Positions 20,501-28,519 of a DNA stretch of 64,000 bases are shown here, in pieces. The stretch lies in NCBI RefSeq assembly GCF_005886105.2, contig NZ_PNCO02000002.1, positions 124,001 to 188,000 of the forward strand. Direction: 5' to 3'. Source of the DNA: Pseudoalteromonas galatheae. Lineage in GTDB: Bacteria; Pseudomonadota; Gammaproteobacteria; Enterobacterales; Alteromonadaceae. The translations under genes and the position numbers were made by a program. A model generated the notes under the pieces. The model did no database searches and had not been told where the DNA came from. It saw only the letters and a program-made list of their open reading frames with translations. Position 1 is the first letter of the stretch. Each line of letters starts with the position of its first letter.

Positions 20501-20657
20501 CCGGGTACATGGTCACGACCATGGCTTTTTTTAATGTGAACTCAGGATCTTCTAACTGGCCTAAACCCAAATAGGATACCGCTCCTGCAATAAGTAGGAG
20601 TAAGGCAAACATCCAGCTGATAACCTTATTTTCAATTGACCATTTGGCTAAACTCAT
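17589..20657 (-). CDS. RND (HAE1-type) efflux permease
   Basis: A 1022-residue inner-membrane proton antiporter with the AcrB layout: one N-terminal helix, a large periplasmic loop, a six-helix bundle with the relay motif, a second loop and the C-terminal bundle. It opens MSLAKWSIENKVISWMF; MYPGASPQQVEEEVTFPIE near residue 50 is the porter-domain entry. The relay helix reads LGMLVDNAIVVTEG near 401, with a single Asp followed by Asn where AcrB has two Asp; this VDN form marks a recognised subgroup. It lies one base after the adaptor gene on the same transcript. No outer-membrane channel gene is linked, so a TolC-like partner must be encoded elsewhere. The substrate cannot be predicted. Confidence 0.92.
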   Translation of the reverse strand: MSLAKWSIENKVISWMFALLLLIAGAVSYLGLGQLEDPEFTLKKAMVVTMYPGASPQQVEEEVTFPIENAIQSLPYVDYVTSISSPGKSQITVEMKSKYRKKDLQQIWDELRRKVNDLAPKLPPGVMSPSVIDDFADVYGELYAITGEGYSYDELKDYVDFLKRELVLVEGVSKVTVAGEQQAQVIVEISTQKLSQLGIPPSHIFSLLQAQNTVSNAGKIRVGDESIRLHPTGEFTDVSELEGLLISKPGAKELIYLGDVAKVTREYAEVPSHITRFAQQRALLVGVSFTSGVNVVEVGKEIEHHLQQLEYQRPYGIKVNTVYNQPTEVETSVDGFIISLLEAVAIVIIVLLIFMGVKSGILIGGILLITVLGTFIFMKIFAIDLQRISLGALIIALGMLVDNAIVVTEGILINIKRGQSKIKAAVNIVEQTKWPLLGATIIGITAFAPIGLSSDASGEFAGSLFWVLLISLLLSWVTAITLTPFFANLMFKGPKQKSSDTNEEEDDPYKGVIFTVYKSMLTFCLKNRAITIIAMILLLVAAVVGFKSVKQSFFPASNTPMFYVDYWHYQGADIRSTAQNVEKIESFLLDDPLVSEVTTTIGQGAPRFMLTYSPEKQYDAYGQLIVRVKDREAVITMIAKLREYELKHELDGKLKIKRMEIGPSTDAKIEARFSGPDPVVLRQLAEKAKDIFSQDDRAFNIRDNWRQRTKLIRPQFNESKARRLGISKADLDQLLLTSVSGNKVGLYRDGTQLLPIIARSPEDERLNVENLGDLQIFSPVLNVYVPVSQIVDKFSVTWEDSLIMRRDRKRTITVMADHDVIGDETPAKLFARVKADVEAIALPQGYEMQWGGEYESSTDAQSAIFGSLPIGYLAMFMITVLLFNSVKKPLVIWSTVPLAIIGVTAGLVLLQAPFSFMALLGLLSLSGMLIKNGIVLMDQINIEIESGKSPYQAVFDSGVSRVRPVSMAAITTILGMIPLLFDVFFQSMAVTIMFGLGFATILTLIVLPVLHCVYFGIKQPAD

Positions 20658-20658
20658 A

Positions 20659-21738
20659 TCACAGACCTCTTTCTTTAGTCCAAGGTCTCACTTTTGCGCC
20701 TTCTTGTAGATAATGTACACCGGCAGCTACAATTTCTTCACCGGGTTCAAGGCCCGACAACACCTCGATACCAGAGTGATTAAGTTCGCCAACGGTAACT
20801 TGGCGTTTAGTGACGGTTTGTTTGTCACTTTGATATACCCAAACGTAACTATTACTATTAGCACTTTGCTCTTTATCTGAGAAAACAGCTTGATTGGGCA
20901 CTATGATTGCTGTGTTTTCACTGTTAGTAATTTTACTTGGGTCAACATACACATGGCCCGTCATACCTGCAAATAGATTGAAATCTTCAGGAATTGGAAG
21001 GCTAAATACGACTTTGTAGGTTAAGGTTGCAGGATCTGCTTGCGTATCCCATTCTTTGATGGTGAGAGGATAAGATTTACTTGGGTAGCCATCAAAAACA
21101 ACCGTCGGCTTATAATCTGAATCTTTATCCACGCGAGCCACAATTCGTTCAGGCACTTGAATAATTACATCCATCATATCGCGTGTTTCAAGGCGCAAGA
21201 TGTTTTGTTTTGCAACCACGTTTTCATAATTTTTCACAAATACCTTAGCGACAGTGCCGCTAAATGGCGCCCTTAGTTCGCTATATTCAAGGTTCGTTTT
21301 AGCAATTTTAAAAGCAGACTCGGCAACCTGTTTGTCTGCATTAGCTTTATCAAACTCAGCTTTAGTGGCGATGCCTTTTTCGAACAATGGCTTGATTCTA
21401 GATAACTGCGATTTAGCGAGCTCAAATTGGGCTTTACGTTGTTCATATTGTAGATTGAAATCTTCGGGGTCAAGCTTTGCCAAGAGTTGTCCTTTTTGCA
21501 CATCCTGTCCTGCAAGAACTGGAAACTCGATGAGTTCGCCATTCACACGAAAGGCAAGATAGGAGCCTTGATTTGCCACCACTTCAGCTGGGAAACTGCG
21601 GAGTGTGCTGCTATTTGGATCCGAAACCGTGTGAATCTTAACCGGTCGGTTAGGGGCTTCTGTTGGGGCTTGTTCTGCTTGCTCTTGGCAACCTATTAGT
21701 AAAGTAGCCAACACAATTCCAGAAAACATTCTTAACAT
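20659..21738 (-). CDS. RND efflux periplasmic adaptor (membrane fusion) lipoprotein
   Basis: Bridges the RND permease and an outer-membrane channel. I start at the ATG at 21738 (MLRMFSGIVLATLLIGC), because GGAGA lies seven bases before it; an ATG at 21750 lacks a ribosome-binding site. The product is 359 residues. A lipobox LIGC gives lipidation at about Cys17. The family pattern follows: a biotinyl-like domain (SYLAFRVNGELIEFPVLAGQDVQKGQLLAKLDPEDF), an alpha-hairpin (about 85-150), the lipoyl return ELRAPFSGTVAKVFVKN, then beta-barrel and membrane-proximal domains. It is the first gene of a two-gene operon divergent from a LysR regulator. Confidence 0.9.
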   Translation of the reverse strand: MLRMFSGIVLATLLIGCQEQAEQAPTEAPNRPVKIHTVSDPNSSTLRSFPAEVVANQGSYLAFRVNGELIEFPVLAGQDVQKGQLLAKLDPEDFNLQYEQRKAQFELAKSQLSRIKPLFEKGIATKAEFDKANADKQVAESAFKIAKTNLEYSELRAPFSGTVAKVFVKNYENVVAKQNILRLETRDMMDVIIQVPERIVARVDKDSDYKPTVVFDGYPSKSYPLTIKEWDTQADPATLTYKVVFSLPIPEDFNLFAGMTGHVYVDPSKITNSENTAIIVPNQAVFSDKEQSANSNSYVWVYQSDKQTVTKRQVTVGELNHSGIEVLSGLEPGEEIVAAGVHYLQEGAKVRPWTKERGL

Positions 21739-21806
21739 ATTGTTCTCCATGACAACGTCAGTTTTAATGCGTGCAGAATAATGGAATTACATATAAAATA
21801 AAAATT

Positions 21807-21836
21807 ATAAATCATTCTATACTGCATAAGATTTAT
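21807..21836. promoter_or_regulatory. Dyad between efflux operon and LysR gene, candidate LysR operator
   Basis: ATAAATC (21807-21813) and GATTTAT (21830-21836) form a perfect 7-bp inverted repeat with a 16-base spacer, placed between the divergent adaptor and LysR genes and ending three bases before the LysR ATG. LysR proteins usually bind such dyads at divergent promoters. Confidence 0.4.
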
Positions 21837-21838
21837 TT

Positions 21839-22750
21839 ATGAAGATTTCGGACTTAGCGGCGTTTTGCACCGTTGTTGAGGCATCTAGCCTTACCGAAGC
21901 AGCAAATAAGCTTCACAAGACGCAGCCTGCGGTCTCTCAATCAATTAAAAGATTAGAACAATCTTTGGGATTTGCCCTTTTTGAACGTGAGAAATATCGC
22001 AATGTGTTAACGGATCAGGGCCGTCGTTTTTACTTCGAAGCCGAAAAATTACTGAATCATCATAGAGATCTGTCATTACTCGCGACTGAATTTGCGGCGG
22101 GCAACGAGCCAAGATTTAACATCTGTTACGAACCACTCGTATATCAGAATCAAATTGATCAAGTTTTGGGCAATGCTTTTGTCAAATTCCCAGCAACGGA
22201 AATGAATATTTCTAGTGGTAAGCGTTTTTTCGCGCTAGAGCAGGTAACTCAAGGTTTAGCCAATTTAGGGATCGGCCCGTGGTTCGACTTATTTCACTCT
22301 ACTGGGGATTTAGAGTCTATGGCGATTGGCCGCGTAAAGCTAGGTTTAGTGTCGTTGACAGATTACATGCCGTCCGAACTTAGTTTTGCAGAACTTGCTC
22401 AGTACCCTTCTCTTGCAATGAAAGAGAGCAAGTTTAATTTTGATAGTGAACGCCTAGCATACCGCAACAGCAATAATGTCATGAAACTAGATGATACGCT
22501 GGCCATAAAGCGCTATTTGTTGCAGGGGATGGGCTATGCGTTGATTGGTCTAGACCTATGCCGAGAAGAGATCGAGTCCGGAATTTTACAGCGAGTTAGG
22601 GTAGTCGATAGAAATGATGAGTTTGAAGCTGAAATTCACGCGTTTCGGTTACATATTTCTCATCATGGACCCGTTGCGCGATATTTCTGGGACAAACTAA
22701 AAGAGTTAAATATTCAATATGAAAAGCAGCGAGCAGCAAGAATTAGCTGA
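21839..22750 (+). CDS. LysR-family regulator, probably of the adjacent efflux operon
   Basis: A 303-residue LysR protein: winged helix-turn-helix at about 3-62 (FCTVVEASSLTEAANKLHKT, then QPAVSQSIKRLEQSLG) and a C-terminal effector domain. It is divergently transcribed from the adaptor/RND operon with about 100 bases between, the classic arrangement for a local regulator. The effector is unknown. Its 3' end overlaps the alkyltransferase-like gene by 32 bases, an unusually long overlap that suggests co-transcription. Confidence 0.88.
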   Translation: MKISDLAAFCTVVEASSLTEAANKLHKTQPAVSQSIKRLEQSLGFALFEREKYRNVLTDQGRRFYFEAEKLLNHHRDLSLLATEFAAGNEPRFNICYEPLVYQNQIDQVLGNAFVKFPATEMNISSGKRFFALEQVTQGLANLGIGPWFDLFHSTGDLESMAIGRVKLGLVSLTDYMPSELSFAELAQYPSLAMKESKFNFDSERLAYRNSNNVMKLDDTLAIKRYLLQGMGYALIGLDLCREEIESGILQRVRVVDRNDEFEAEIHAFRLHISHHGPVARYFWDKLKELNIQYEKQRAARIS

Positions 22751-23036
22751 AAAAATTTTTACCGTGATTGGCGGCATTCCATTTGGAAAAGTGGCTTCAT
22801 ATGGACAAGTCGCGAGATTGGCTGGCTTTCCTAAACATGCCAGAAAGGTAGGTCAATTGCTAAAGAATCTACCACACGGCTCAACGTTACCATGGTATAG
22901 AGTAGTAAATAGCCAGCGGCGTCTTTCATTTCCTCAAGATAGTATTAAATTTTTGGAGCAAAAGTCACGTTTACAAGCTGAGGGCGTTGTGTTTTCAAAG
23001 AATCACGTGATAGCTAAATGCTGTGTTTGGGAGTAA
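22719..23036 (+). CDS. Alkyltransferase-like DNA-repair protein (ATL/YbaZ type)
   Basis: A 105-residue protein with only the DNA-binding, MGMT C-terminal-like domain. GKVASYGQVARLAG (about 23-36) and the recognition helix region ARKVGQLLKNLP are clear. In the alkyl-acceptor motif PCHRV the Cys is replaced: here LPWYRVV with Trp at residue 59. That substitution defines ATL proteins, which bind O6-alkylguanine and hand lesions to nucleotide-excision repair instead of removing the alkyl group. The ATG lies inside the LysR gene and there is no later start that would keep the fold. Confidence 0.9.
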   Translation: MKSSEQQELAEKIFTVIGGIPFGKVASYGQVARLAGFPKHARKVGQLLKNLPHGSTLPWYRVVNSQRRLSFPQDSIKFLEQKSRLQAEGVVFSKNHVIAKCCVWE

Positions 23037-23055
23037 TTATAATTTTGGCGTGAAT

Positions 23056-23082
23056 TGATCCAGATAAATAGCGTAGTCGTAA
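23056..23082 (+). promoter_or_regulatory. ECF11-type promoter before the Lon-domain gene
   Basis: TGATCC at 23056 and CGTAAT beginning at 23078 are separated so that 17 bases lie between TGATC and CGTA. The same elements at the same spacing occur before the sigma gene at 23690. TGATC/CGTA matches what I know of promoters read by ChrR-controlled ECF11 sigma factors. The ATG of the next gene is 35 bases downstream. Confidence 0.75.
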
Positions 23083-23116
23083 TTATCGTTAGTTTTTGAG
23101 TATTTGAACGGGAATT

Positions 23117-23689
23117 ATGAAACTAGCTTTATTTCCATTGCCAATATTCTTGCTCCCAGGCGGGTTCACTCGGCTGCGGATTTTCGAGCAGCGCTACTTA
23201 TATATGATAAAAGAGGCTGCTAAAACAGAGCAAGGATTTGTGTTATGCCCATACGTAGACGACATGCCATATAATGTGCCTAGTGAAGGAGTGCACGTAA
23301 AAATTGTTGATTTCTCACAGGACGACGATGGCCAGTTGCTTATCGATGTTGAGGCAGTATCACGTGTCTCGATAAATGGTGTAGAAGTTGACTCGCAATC
23401 TCTACGTTACGGAAAGTGCGAGATCATTGACGGCCCGCCATGGCAATGTAGTGAAGCGGCATATAATTTAATTGACGACTCGCTTGTCGATAAGCTTCAC
23501 AGTGTTTTTATAGCAAATCCTGTTCTTGATGATTTATATCGTGAGAAACACTTTACACAACCGCTATGGGTCGTTTATCGGTGGTTAGAAATCTTACCTA
23601 TTTCTATGTCTCAAAAACTGAAAATAAAACAGGCACAAACATTTGAACAGGTGGCAGATTTCTTACATACTGTTTTAGATGAAAAATAG
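23117..23689 (+). CDS. Lon N-terminal-domain (substrate-binding-domain) protein
   Basis: A 190-residue protein equal to the N-terminal (LAN) domain of Lon protease without ATPase or protease domains. The start LALFPLPIFLLPGGFTRLRI followed by FEQRYLYMI is the typical beta strand and loop. Members are soluble and of uncertain function; substrate or adaptor binding is the usual guess. It is the first gene downstream of an ECF11-type promoter, and the sigma gene's own promoter starts one base after its stop. That makes it a likely member of the sigma/ChrR stress regulon. Confidence 0.82.
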   Translation: MKLALFPLPIFLLPGGFTRLRIFEQRYLYMIKEAAKTEQGFVLCPYVDDMPYNVPSEGVHVKIVDFSQDDDGQLLIDVEAVSRVSINGVEVDSQSLRYGKCEIIDGPPWQCSEAAYNLIDDSLVDKLHSVFIANPVLDDLYREKHFTQPLWVVYRWLEILPISMSQKLKIKQAQTFEQVADFLHTVLDEK

Positions 23690-23716
23690 TGATCTGTTCC
23701 AGCTTGACCTACGTAT
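23690..23716 (+). promoter_or_regulatory. ECF11-type autoregulatory promoter of the sigma-chrR operon
   Basis: TGATCT at 23690 and CGTATC at 23712 keep the identical 17-base gap found at 23056-23082. The element begins immediately after the upstream stop codon and lies 34 bases before the sigma ATG, as expected for an autoregulated ECF operon. Confidence 0.78.
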
Positions 23717-23749
23717 CAAGGCTTATAATTATAAATTGGAAGGTGAGCT

Positions 23750-24370
23750 ATGTTAGGCCAACAGCAATCTACAGATTGCAACGTTCAGTCAGGAACTCGC
23801 AAAGCAGTGCAAGAAACTCCATCTCAAGCGTTATCAGACGCCTTGGTTAAGGTTGCAGAAAAACGAGATCGCAAAGCCTTTGCATTCTTGTTCGAGTACT
23901 TTGCACCAAAAATTAGGCGCTTTGGCGTAAAACAATTTGGTAACGACGCCCAAGCGATGGAACTCGTGCAAGACACGATGACGTCAGTATGGCGTAAAGC
24001 CCACCTATATCATCATGATAAAGGTGCAGCCACAACGTGGATCTATACTGTAATGCGTAACGCGTCATTCGATGCTTTGCGTAAGATGAAAAGTAATAAA
24101 GAAGAACACATCAGTGAAGATATATGGCCGATAATTCAAGACTCTCAGGCTGACGATGACGGTTTTCAAGATCACTTGCAAACCGCGCAAATCCAAAAAT
24201 ATATTAATAAGTTGCCGCCAGCACAACGAGACATAGTAAAAGGCGTGTATTTTCAAGAAATGTCTCAAGAGCAATTGGCTGAGCATCTTAATATACCTGT
24301 AGGGACAGTGAAATCACGTTTACGTCTCGCTTTACAAAAACTTCGCGCAGAAATGGGAGATCAAGCATGA
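23750..24370 (+). CDS. rpoE: ECF sigma factor (ECF11 / RpoE-ChrR type)
   Basis: A 206-residue sigma-70 family factor with only regions 2 and 4. Region 2 (about 45-110) contains AFLFEYFAPKIRRF, AMELVQDTMTSVWRKA and TTWIYTVMRNASFDALRK. Region 4 (about 145-200) has the helix-turn-helix EMSQEQLAEHLNIPVGTVKS. The stop overlaps the start of chrR (ATGA). In Rhodobacter sphaeroides this pair answers singlet oxygen; the photolyase and lipid-modifying genes downstream fit that role here. It is not the envelope-stress RpoE paired with RseA. GGAAGG serves as the ribosome-binding site. Confidence 0.9.
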   Translation: MLGQQQSTDCNVQSGTRKAVQETPSQALSDALVKVAEKRDRKAFAFLFEYFAPKIRRFGVKQFGNDAQAMELVQDTMTSVWRKAHLYHHDKGAATTWIYTVMRNASFDALRKMKSNKEEHISEDIWPIIQDSQADDDGFQDHLQTAQIQKYINKLPPAQRDIVKGVYFQEMSQEQLAEHLNIPVGTVKSRLRLALQKLRAEMGDQA

Positions 24371-25017
24371 TTAAGCATCACCCGAATGACTCATTATTAA
24401 GCCAATTTGTTGAAGGCAATTTGCCCGCAAGCATCAGTGTTGCAATTGCAGCTCATGTCGAAATGTGTCCTTGTTGCCGGAAAAAAACTCAACAACTTGA
24501 AGCGCAAGAAGCGAGTATTCAGCTTGGAGGAAAAAGCGACTCTACATTAAGCTGCGATTTTGAAGCAATGATGCAAGCTATAACTGTGGATAATGAAATC
24601 GACGAAGTTAAAGAATATATTCAGCCAACATTTCACTATCAAGGTAGAGATGTTCAGTTACCTCGTGCTATTGCGAATATCGACCGCACCAAATTTTCAG
24701 GTGTAGGCAAAATCGCCCGCTCTCGGTTATTGTTAGAAGACGGGGACCTGCGTTCAAGCCTTCTCCAAATTGGCGCTGAAGGTGACATCCCTGAGCATAC
24801 CCATACAGGCTTTGAGATTACCTTGCTACTTGACGGCGATTTTGCGGATGAAGCGGGGGAATATGTACCGGGCGACTTTATTTGGCAAGATGGTAAACAC
24901 AACCATTCTCCGCGGACGAAAGATGGGTGCTTGTGCTTTACTGTAGTGAGTAGTGCACTACACTTTAACAAAGGCTTAAGCAAATTGTTAAACCCAATTG
25001 GTAAGTTAATTTATTAA
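24367..25017 (+). CDS. chrR: ChrR-type zinc anti-sigma factor with cupin domain
   Basis: Holds the ECF sigma inactive until singlet oxygen or organic peroxide stress. The N-terminal zinc domain keeps His5, His30, Cys34 and Cys37 (AAHVEMCPCC), each one residue off the R. sphaeroides ChrR ligands His6, His31, Cys35 and Cys38. The C-terminal cupin keeps a second metal site: PEHTHTGFEI with His144, His146 and Glu150, and DGKHNHSP with His178/His180. The total of 216 residues is normal. A four-base overlap couples it to the sigma gene. No membrane segment is present; it is cytoplasmic. Confidence 0.93.
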   Translation: MIKHHPNDSLLSQFVEGNLPASISVAIAAHVEMCPCCRKKTQQLEAQEASIQLGGKSDSTLSCDFEAMMQAITVDNEIDEVKEYIQPTFHYQGRDVQLPRAIANIDRTKFSGVGKIARSRLLLEDGDLRSSLLQIGAEGDIPEHTHTGFEITLLLDGDFADEAGEYVPGDFIWQDGKHNHSPRTKDGCLCFTVVSSALHFNKGLSKLLNPIGKLIY

Positions 25018-25032
25018 AGGAATAGTTGCGAA

Positions 25033-25992
25033 ATGAAGTTTTCATCACCAATAAAAATTGGTATTAGCGCTTGTTTGGCCGGAGACAAAGTTCGCTTTGA
25101 CTCTGGTCATAAGCGTTCAAACTTTTGTATGGATGAGTTCGCTGAACATGTCGAATACACGCGCTTTTGCCCAGAAGTCGCGATAGGCATGCCAATTCCA
25201 CGACCAACCATCAGGCAGATCCGTGTCGGGGACATTATTAAAGTTAGCCGTCCCGATGGTAAAGAAGACGTAGCACCAAAGCTCAAAGAATTTGGTGAAA
25301 AGGTTGCGACGTCTCAAACACAAAGCCTTTCCGGGTTTATATTTTGCGCTAAAAGCCCAAGCTGCGGAATGGAGCGTGTCAAGGTATATAACGAGGCTGG
25401 AACAGGAAATACATCCGAAGGGATTGGTATTTTTGCTGAGCAGATCATGAAACACAATCCGCTTTTACCCTGTGAGGAAAATGGCAGGCTTAACGACATG
25501 CACCTCAGAGAAAACTTCGTGATGCGGGTTTTCGTCTATAAAAGTTGGCAGGAATTGACCCAATCTGAAAGTATTGGCTTACATGAATTAACGAATTTTC
25601 ATGCTAAACATAAGTATCTGCTGATGAGCCATAACTACCAAGCTTACAAAGACTTAGGCCGTTTACTTGGCGATGGCAAGCAATTTGATAGAGAGGTACT
25701 GAAACAGAAGTATATAAGCGGTTTAATGTCTGCTCTCAGCAAGCCCGCCAATCGTAAAAACCAAGCAAACACGCTAACGCATCTGCAGGGGTACTTCAAG
25801 AACGAGCTTTCAAGCATCGAAAAGCAGGAAATGTGTGGTGCAATAGAGCAGTATCGCAAAGGTATCGTACCTCTGTATGTGCCGTTGACCTTGCTCAAAC
25901 ATCACCTTACTGTGCACCCCAAAGAATATCTGCAAAGCCAAGTGTACTTTGACCCATATCCCAATGAACTGCGCTTAAGATTCGGAATTTAA
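25033..25992 (+). CDS. DUF523-DUF1722 fusion protein
   Basis: A 319-residue protein with an N-terminal DUF523 domain (IGISACLAGDKVRFDSGHKR at about residue 7, then FCPEVAIGMPIPRPTIR and FCAKSPSCGMERVKVY) and a C-terminal DUF1722/YbgA-like domain (about 190-305). Conserved Cys residues in DUF523 hint at metal or redox chemistry; thiouracil desulfurase activity is known for stand-alone DUF523 homologues. Such fusions often precede photolyase genes, as here, where phrB begins three bases after the stop. It belongs to the sigma/ChrR operon. Confidence 0.85.
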   Translation: MKFSSPIKIGISACLAGDKVRFDSGHKRSNFCMDEFAEHVEYTRFCPEVAIGMPIPRPTIRQIRVGDIIKVSRPDGKEDVAPKLKEFGEKVATSQTQSLSGFIFCAKSPSCGMERVKVYNEAGTGNTSEGIGIFAEQIMKHNPLLPCEENGRLNDMHLRENFVMRVFVYKSWQELTQSESIGLHELTNFHAKHKYLLMSHNYQAYKDLGRLLGDGKQFDREVLKQKYISGLMSALSKPANRKNQANTLTHLQGYFKNELSSIEKQEMCGAIEQYRKGIVPLYVPLTLLKHHLTVHPKEYLQSQVYFDPYPNELRLRFGI

Positions 25993-25994
25993 TA

Positions 25995-27374
25995 ATGAAA
26001 ACAGCTTTTTGGTTTCGCCGTGATCTCAGGGTTTACGGCAACGAGGCTTTGATTGAAGCCGTGAATGAGGGCGCACGTGATGCGCTTTTTTTTTATTGCA
26101 AATCTCAGTGGCAATCACACAGGGTTGCAAGTATTCAGCTCGACCTACTTGAGCGCAGGCTGCTTGAACTTGGCAATCAGCTTAGCGAATTTGGCATTAC
26201 TTTACATATAATTGAAGCCACTACTTTTGCTGAGCTACCGGAGCAGCTACAAACGGTTTGTGACGATAACGGCATTGATTGCTTGTATGCAAATAAAGAG
26301 TACGAAGTAAATGAAGTGGCGCGCGACGAAGCGTGTGCAACTGTGATTACGTTGAAGTTATTCGACGGTGATCTCGTTGCCAAACCTGGCTCTGTGCTTA
26401 CAGGGTCTGGTGAGATGTTCAAGGTGTTTACTCCATTTAAAAAAGCATGGTTAAAACTTTTCGTGGGGCAGCAATTTCACTTCCCTAGCTGGCCATTGGA
26501 CAAACAACACGATGCAAATTTCAAAAAGCCGGCTTTCTTCCAAATAACCAATGAGTCAGAAAAATGGCCAGCCGATGATAATGCTATTGTGACGATAGTA
26601 AATCGCTTTATTAAGAACAAGCTAGCAGACTACCAAGATGACCGTGATTTTCCAGCAATCAAAGGAACCTCGGGACTTAGCCCCTATTTGGCATTAGGCA
26701 TTATATCGCCCAAGCAGCTCATCGCGCAGATCCAACTTCACTACCCTGAAGTGCTTGAAAACCCAAGTAAGCCAGAGTTTTGTTGGGTAAACGAACTCAT
26801 CTGGCGTGAGTTTTATCGTCATCTCATTGTCGCTTATCCGCGTTTATGCAAGGGCTTCAATTTCAATGATAAATACAACGCGATTAGATGGCGGGACGAT
26901 AATCAGGCATTTGAGCTTTGGTGCAATGGTCAGACCGGCTACCCAATCGTCGATGCAGCAATGCGTCAGCTCAATAAAACCGGCTGGATGCACAATCGAC
27001 TACGCATGATTGTTGCTAGTTTTTTAACTAAACATCTGCTCATCGATTGGCGTGAAGGCGAAGCCTATTTTATGTCTAAATTAATAGATGGTGACCTTGC
27101 CAGTAATAATGGTGGCTGGCAGTGGGCTGCGAGCACAGGTTGTGACGCACAGCCTTATTTTCGTATTTTTAATCCCATCACGCAGAGCGAAAAGTTTGAT
27201 CCCGATGGTTCCTTTATCCGTACATATGTGCCTGAATTGAAAAATGTTCCAGCGAAGCATATACACTTTCCTCATGACTATCTAGCTGCATTTGGCGGAA
27301 ACGACGATTATGCAGAACCGCTGGTTGAACATAAAGAGGCAAGGGCGAGAGCACTTGACGCATTTAAGGTTTAA
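25995..27374 (+). CDS. phrB: Deoxyribodipyrimidine photolyase (class I CPD type)
   Basis: Repairs cyclobutane pyrimidine dimers with blue light. The 459-residue protein has an N-terminal antenna-binding Rossmann domain (WFRRDLRVYGNEAL) and a C-terminal FAD domain: CWVNELIWREFYRHL, NKTGWMHNRLRMIVASFLTK, and DGDLASNNGGWQWAASTG with the DNA- and FAD-contacting residues. The last motifs are those of class I CPD photolyases, not cryptochrome-DASH. Light-linked repair inside a ChrR-sigma operon agrees with photooxidative stress control. It is three bases after the DUF523/DUF1722 gene. Confidence 0.94.
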   Translation: MKTAFWFRRDLRVYGNEALIEAVNEGARDALFFYCKSQWQSHRVASIQLDLLERRLLELGNQLSEFGITLHIIEATTFAELPEQLQTVCDDNGIDCLYANKEYEVNEVARDEACATVITLKLFDGDLVAKPGSVLTGSGEMFKVFTPFKKAWLKLFVGQQFHFPSWPLDKQHDANFKKPAFFQITNESEKWPADDNAIVTIVNRFIKNKLADYQDDRDFPAIKGTSGLSPYLALGIISPKQLIAQIQLHYPEVLENPSKPEFCWVNELIWREFYRHLIVAYPRLCKGFNFNDKYNAIRWRDDNQAFELWCNGQTGYPIVDAAMRQLNKTGWMHNRLRMIVASFLTKHLLIDWREGEAYFMSKLIDGDLASNNGGWQWAASTGCDAQPYFRIFNPITQSEKFDPDGSFIRTYVPELKNVPAKHIHFPHDYLAAFGGNDDYAEPLVEHKEARARALDAFKV

Positions 27375-27380
27375 ATAGGT

Positions 27381-27806
27381 ATGGATCACAGAACGCAGCG
27401 ATTCGTGGCAATTTATAATGAAATAGACAGGCACAGCCTTGGTAAATTGGCTTCAATCTACACCGAGGACATCAGCTTTGTAGACCCTTTTCATAAAATT
27501 CAAGGGCTTGACGCGCTAACAAGCTATTTTCAGGGGTTATATGAGAACGTCTCCGATATAGAGTTTCTTGTTACCAACAGTTATGAAGTTGATGACATTA
27601 GCTTCATTTACTGGACTATGACATACCAACACCGCAAGCTAAATGGTGGCAAGGATATCAAAGTCGATGGTCATAGTCGTCTGAATTTTATCGGTGACAA
27701 AGTGTCACAGCATCGGGATTATTTCGACAGTGCGCAAATGCTATATCGCCAAATTCCCCTGCTTGGGGGGGTTATTCGGCTTTTAGACAAAAGGATCACG
27801 GCATGA
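27381..27806 (+). CDS. NTF2/SnoaL-like protein
   Basis: A 141-residue one-domain protein of the nuclear-transport-factor-2-like fold: LASIYTEDISFVDPFHKIQG at about 23, then GLDALTSYFQGLYE, and beta strands ending VDGHSRLNFIGDKVSQHRDYFDSAQML. Such folds are small enzymes or binding proteins; no function can be assigned from the sequence. It lies six bases after phrB and overlaps the SDR gene by four bases. This protein repeatedly occurs with the SDR, FAD and DUF1365 genes in ChrR-sigma regulons, which points to a part in lipid modification. Confidence 0.8.
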   Translation: MDHRTQRFVAIYNEIDRHSLGKLASIYTEDISFVDPFHKIQGLDALTSYFQGLYENVSDIEFLVTNSYEVDDISFIYWTMTYQHRKLNGGKDIKVDGHSRLNFIGDKVSQHRDYFDSAQMLYRQIPLLGGVIRLLDKRITA

Positions 27807-28519
27807 GTAATATTTTAATTACCGGCGCAACATCAGGTATAGGCAAAGGCCTTGCTGAATACTATGCGAAGCAGTCTCATCATGTAACTGTCTGTGGTCG
27901 CAATACGGAAGTTTTAAATGAATTAGAAAATACCGTAGGGACGAAGGGCAGGGCATTTGATCTAACAAATCGCGATGAGTTGGAGCACAACCTTGAAGAC
28001 ATTGACGGCTTGGATCTAGTGATCCTCAACGCAGGTGGTTGCGAGTATATTGATAATCCTAATCAATTCGACGGCCATTTGTTCGAACGAGTAATGAATA
28101 TCAACGTCATCTCAATTGGACACTGCCTAGACGTATTACTCCCAAAAATGAAAGTTGGCGGGCAACTTTGTATCGTAAGTTCCAGTAGTGCCTTTTTACC
28201 TTTACCTCGTGCTGAAGCGTATGGCGCGTCAAAAGCGGCTGTGAGTTATTTAGCCCGCACTCTGACCGCGACATTAAAAAAAATAGACGTAACCTTAGTT
28301 CATCCGGGCTTTGTAGAAACGCCACTAACCGACAAAAACGATTTTCCGATGCCATTTATTGTAAGCGTCGATGACGCCGTTGACTACATCAGTAAAGGAA
28401 TAGAGAAACGCAAAAAAGAAATACATTTTCCGAAAAGATTTACCCTATTTTTAAAATTTTTCAGGTTACTACCATTTTCGCTGTGGTTACCTCTCGCAAA
28501 AAGGATAGCTCGTGGCTAA
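27803..28519 (+). CDS. Short-chain dehydrogenase/reductase
   Basis: A 238-residue classical SDR. The nucleotide-binding motif is ITGATSGIGKGLAEYYAK (about 6-23), followed by LNAGG, the catalytic Ser region CIVSSSSAF and YGASKAAVSYLAR with Tyr and Lys of the active site. The C terminus is hydrophobic and basic, perhaps membrane-associating. It overlaps its neighbours by four and eight bases. Its substrate is unknown; the context with lipid-modifying genes suggests a lipid or fatty-acyl derivative. Confidence 0.85.
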   Translation: MSNILITGATSGIGKGLAEYYAKQSHHVTVCGRNTEVLNELENTVGTKGRAFDLTNRDELEHNLEDIDGLDLVILNAGGCEYIDNPNQFDGHLFERVMNINVISIGHCLDVLLPKMKVGGQLCIVSSSSAFLPLPRAEAYGASKAAVSYLARTLTATLKKIDVTLVHPGFVETPLTDKNDFPMPFIVSVDDAVDYISKGIEKRKKEIHFPKRFTLFLKFFRLLPFSLWLPLAKRIARG

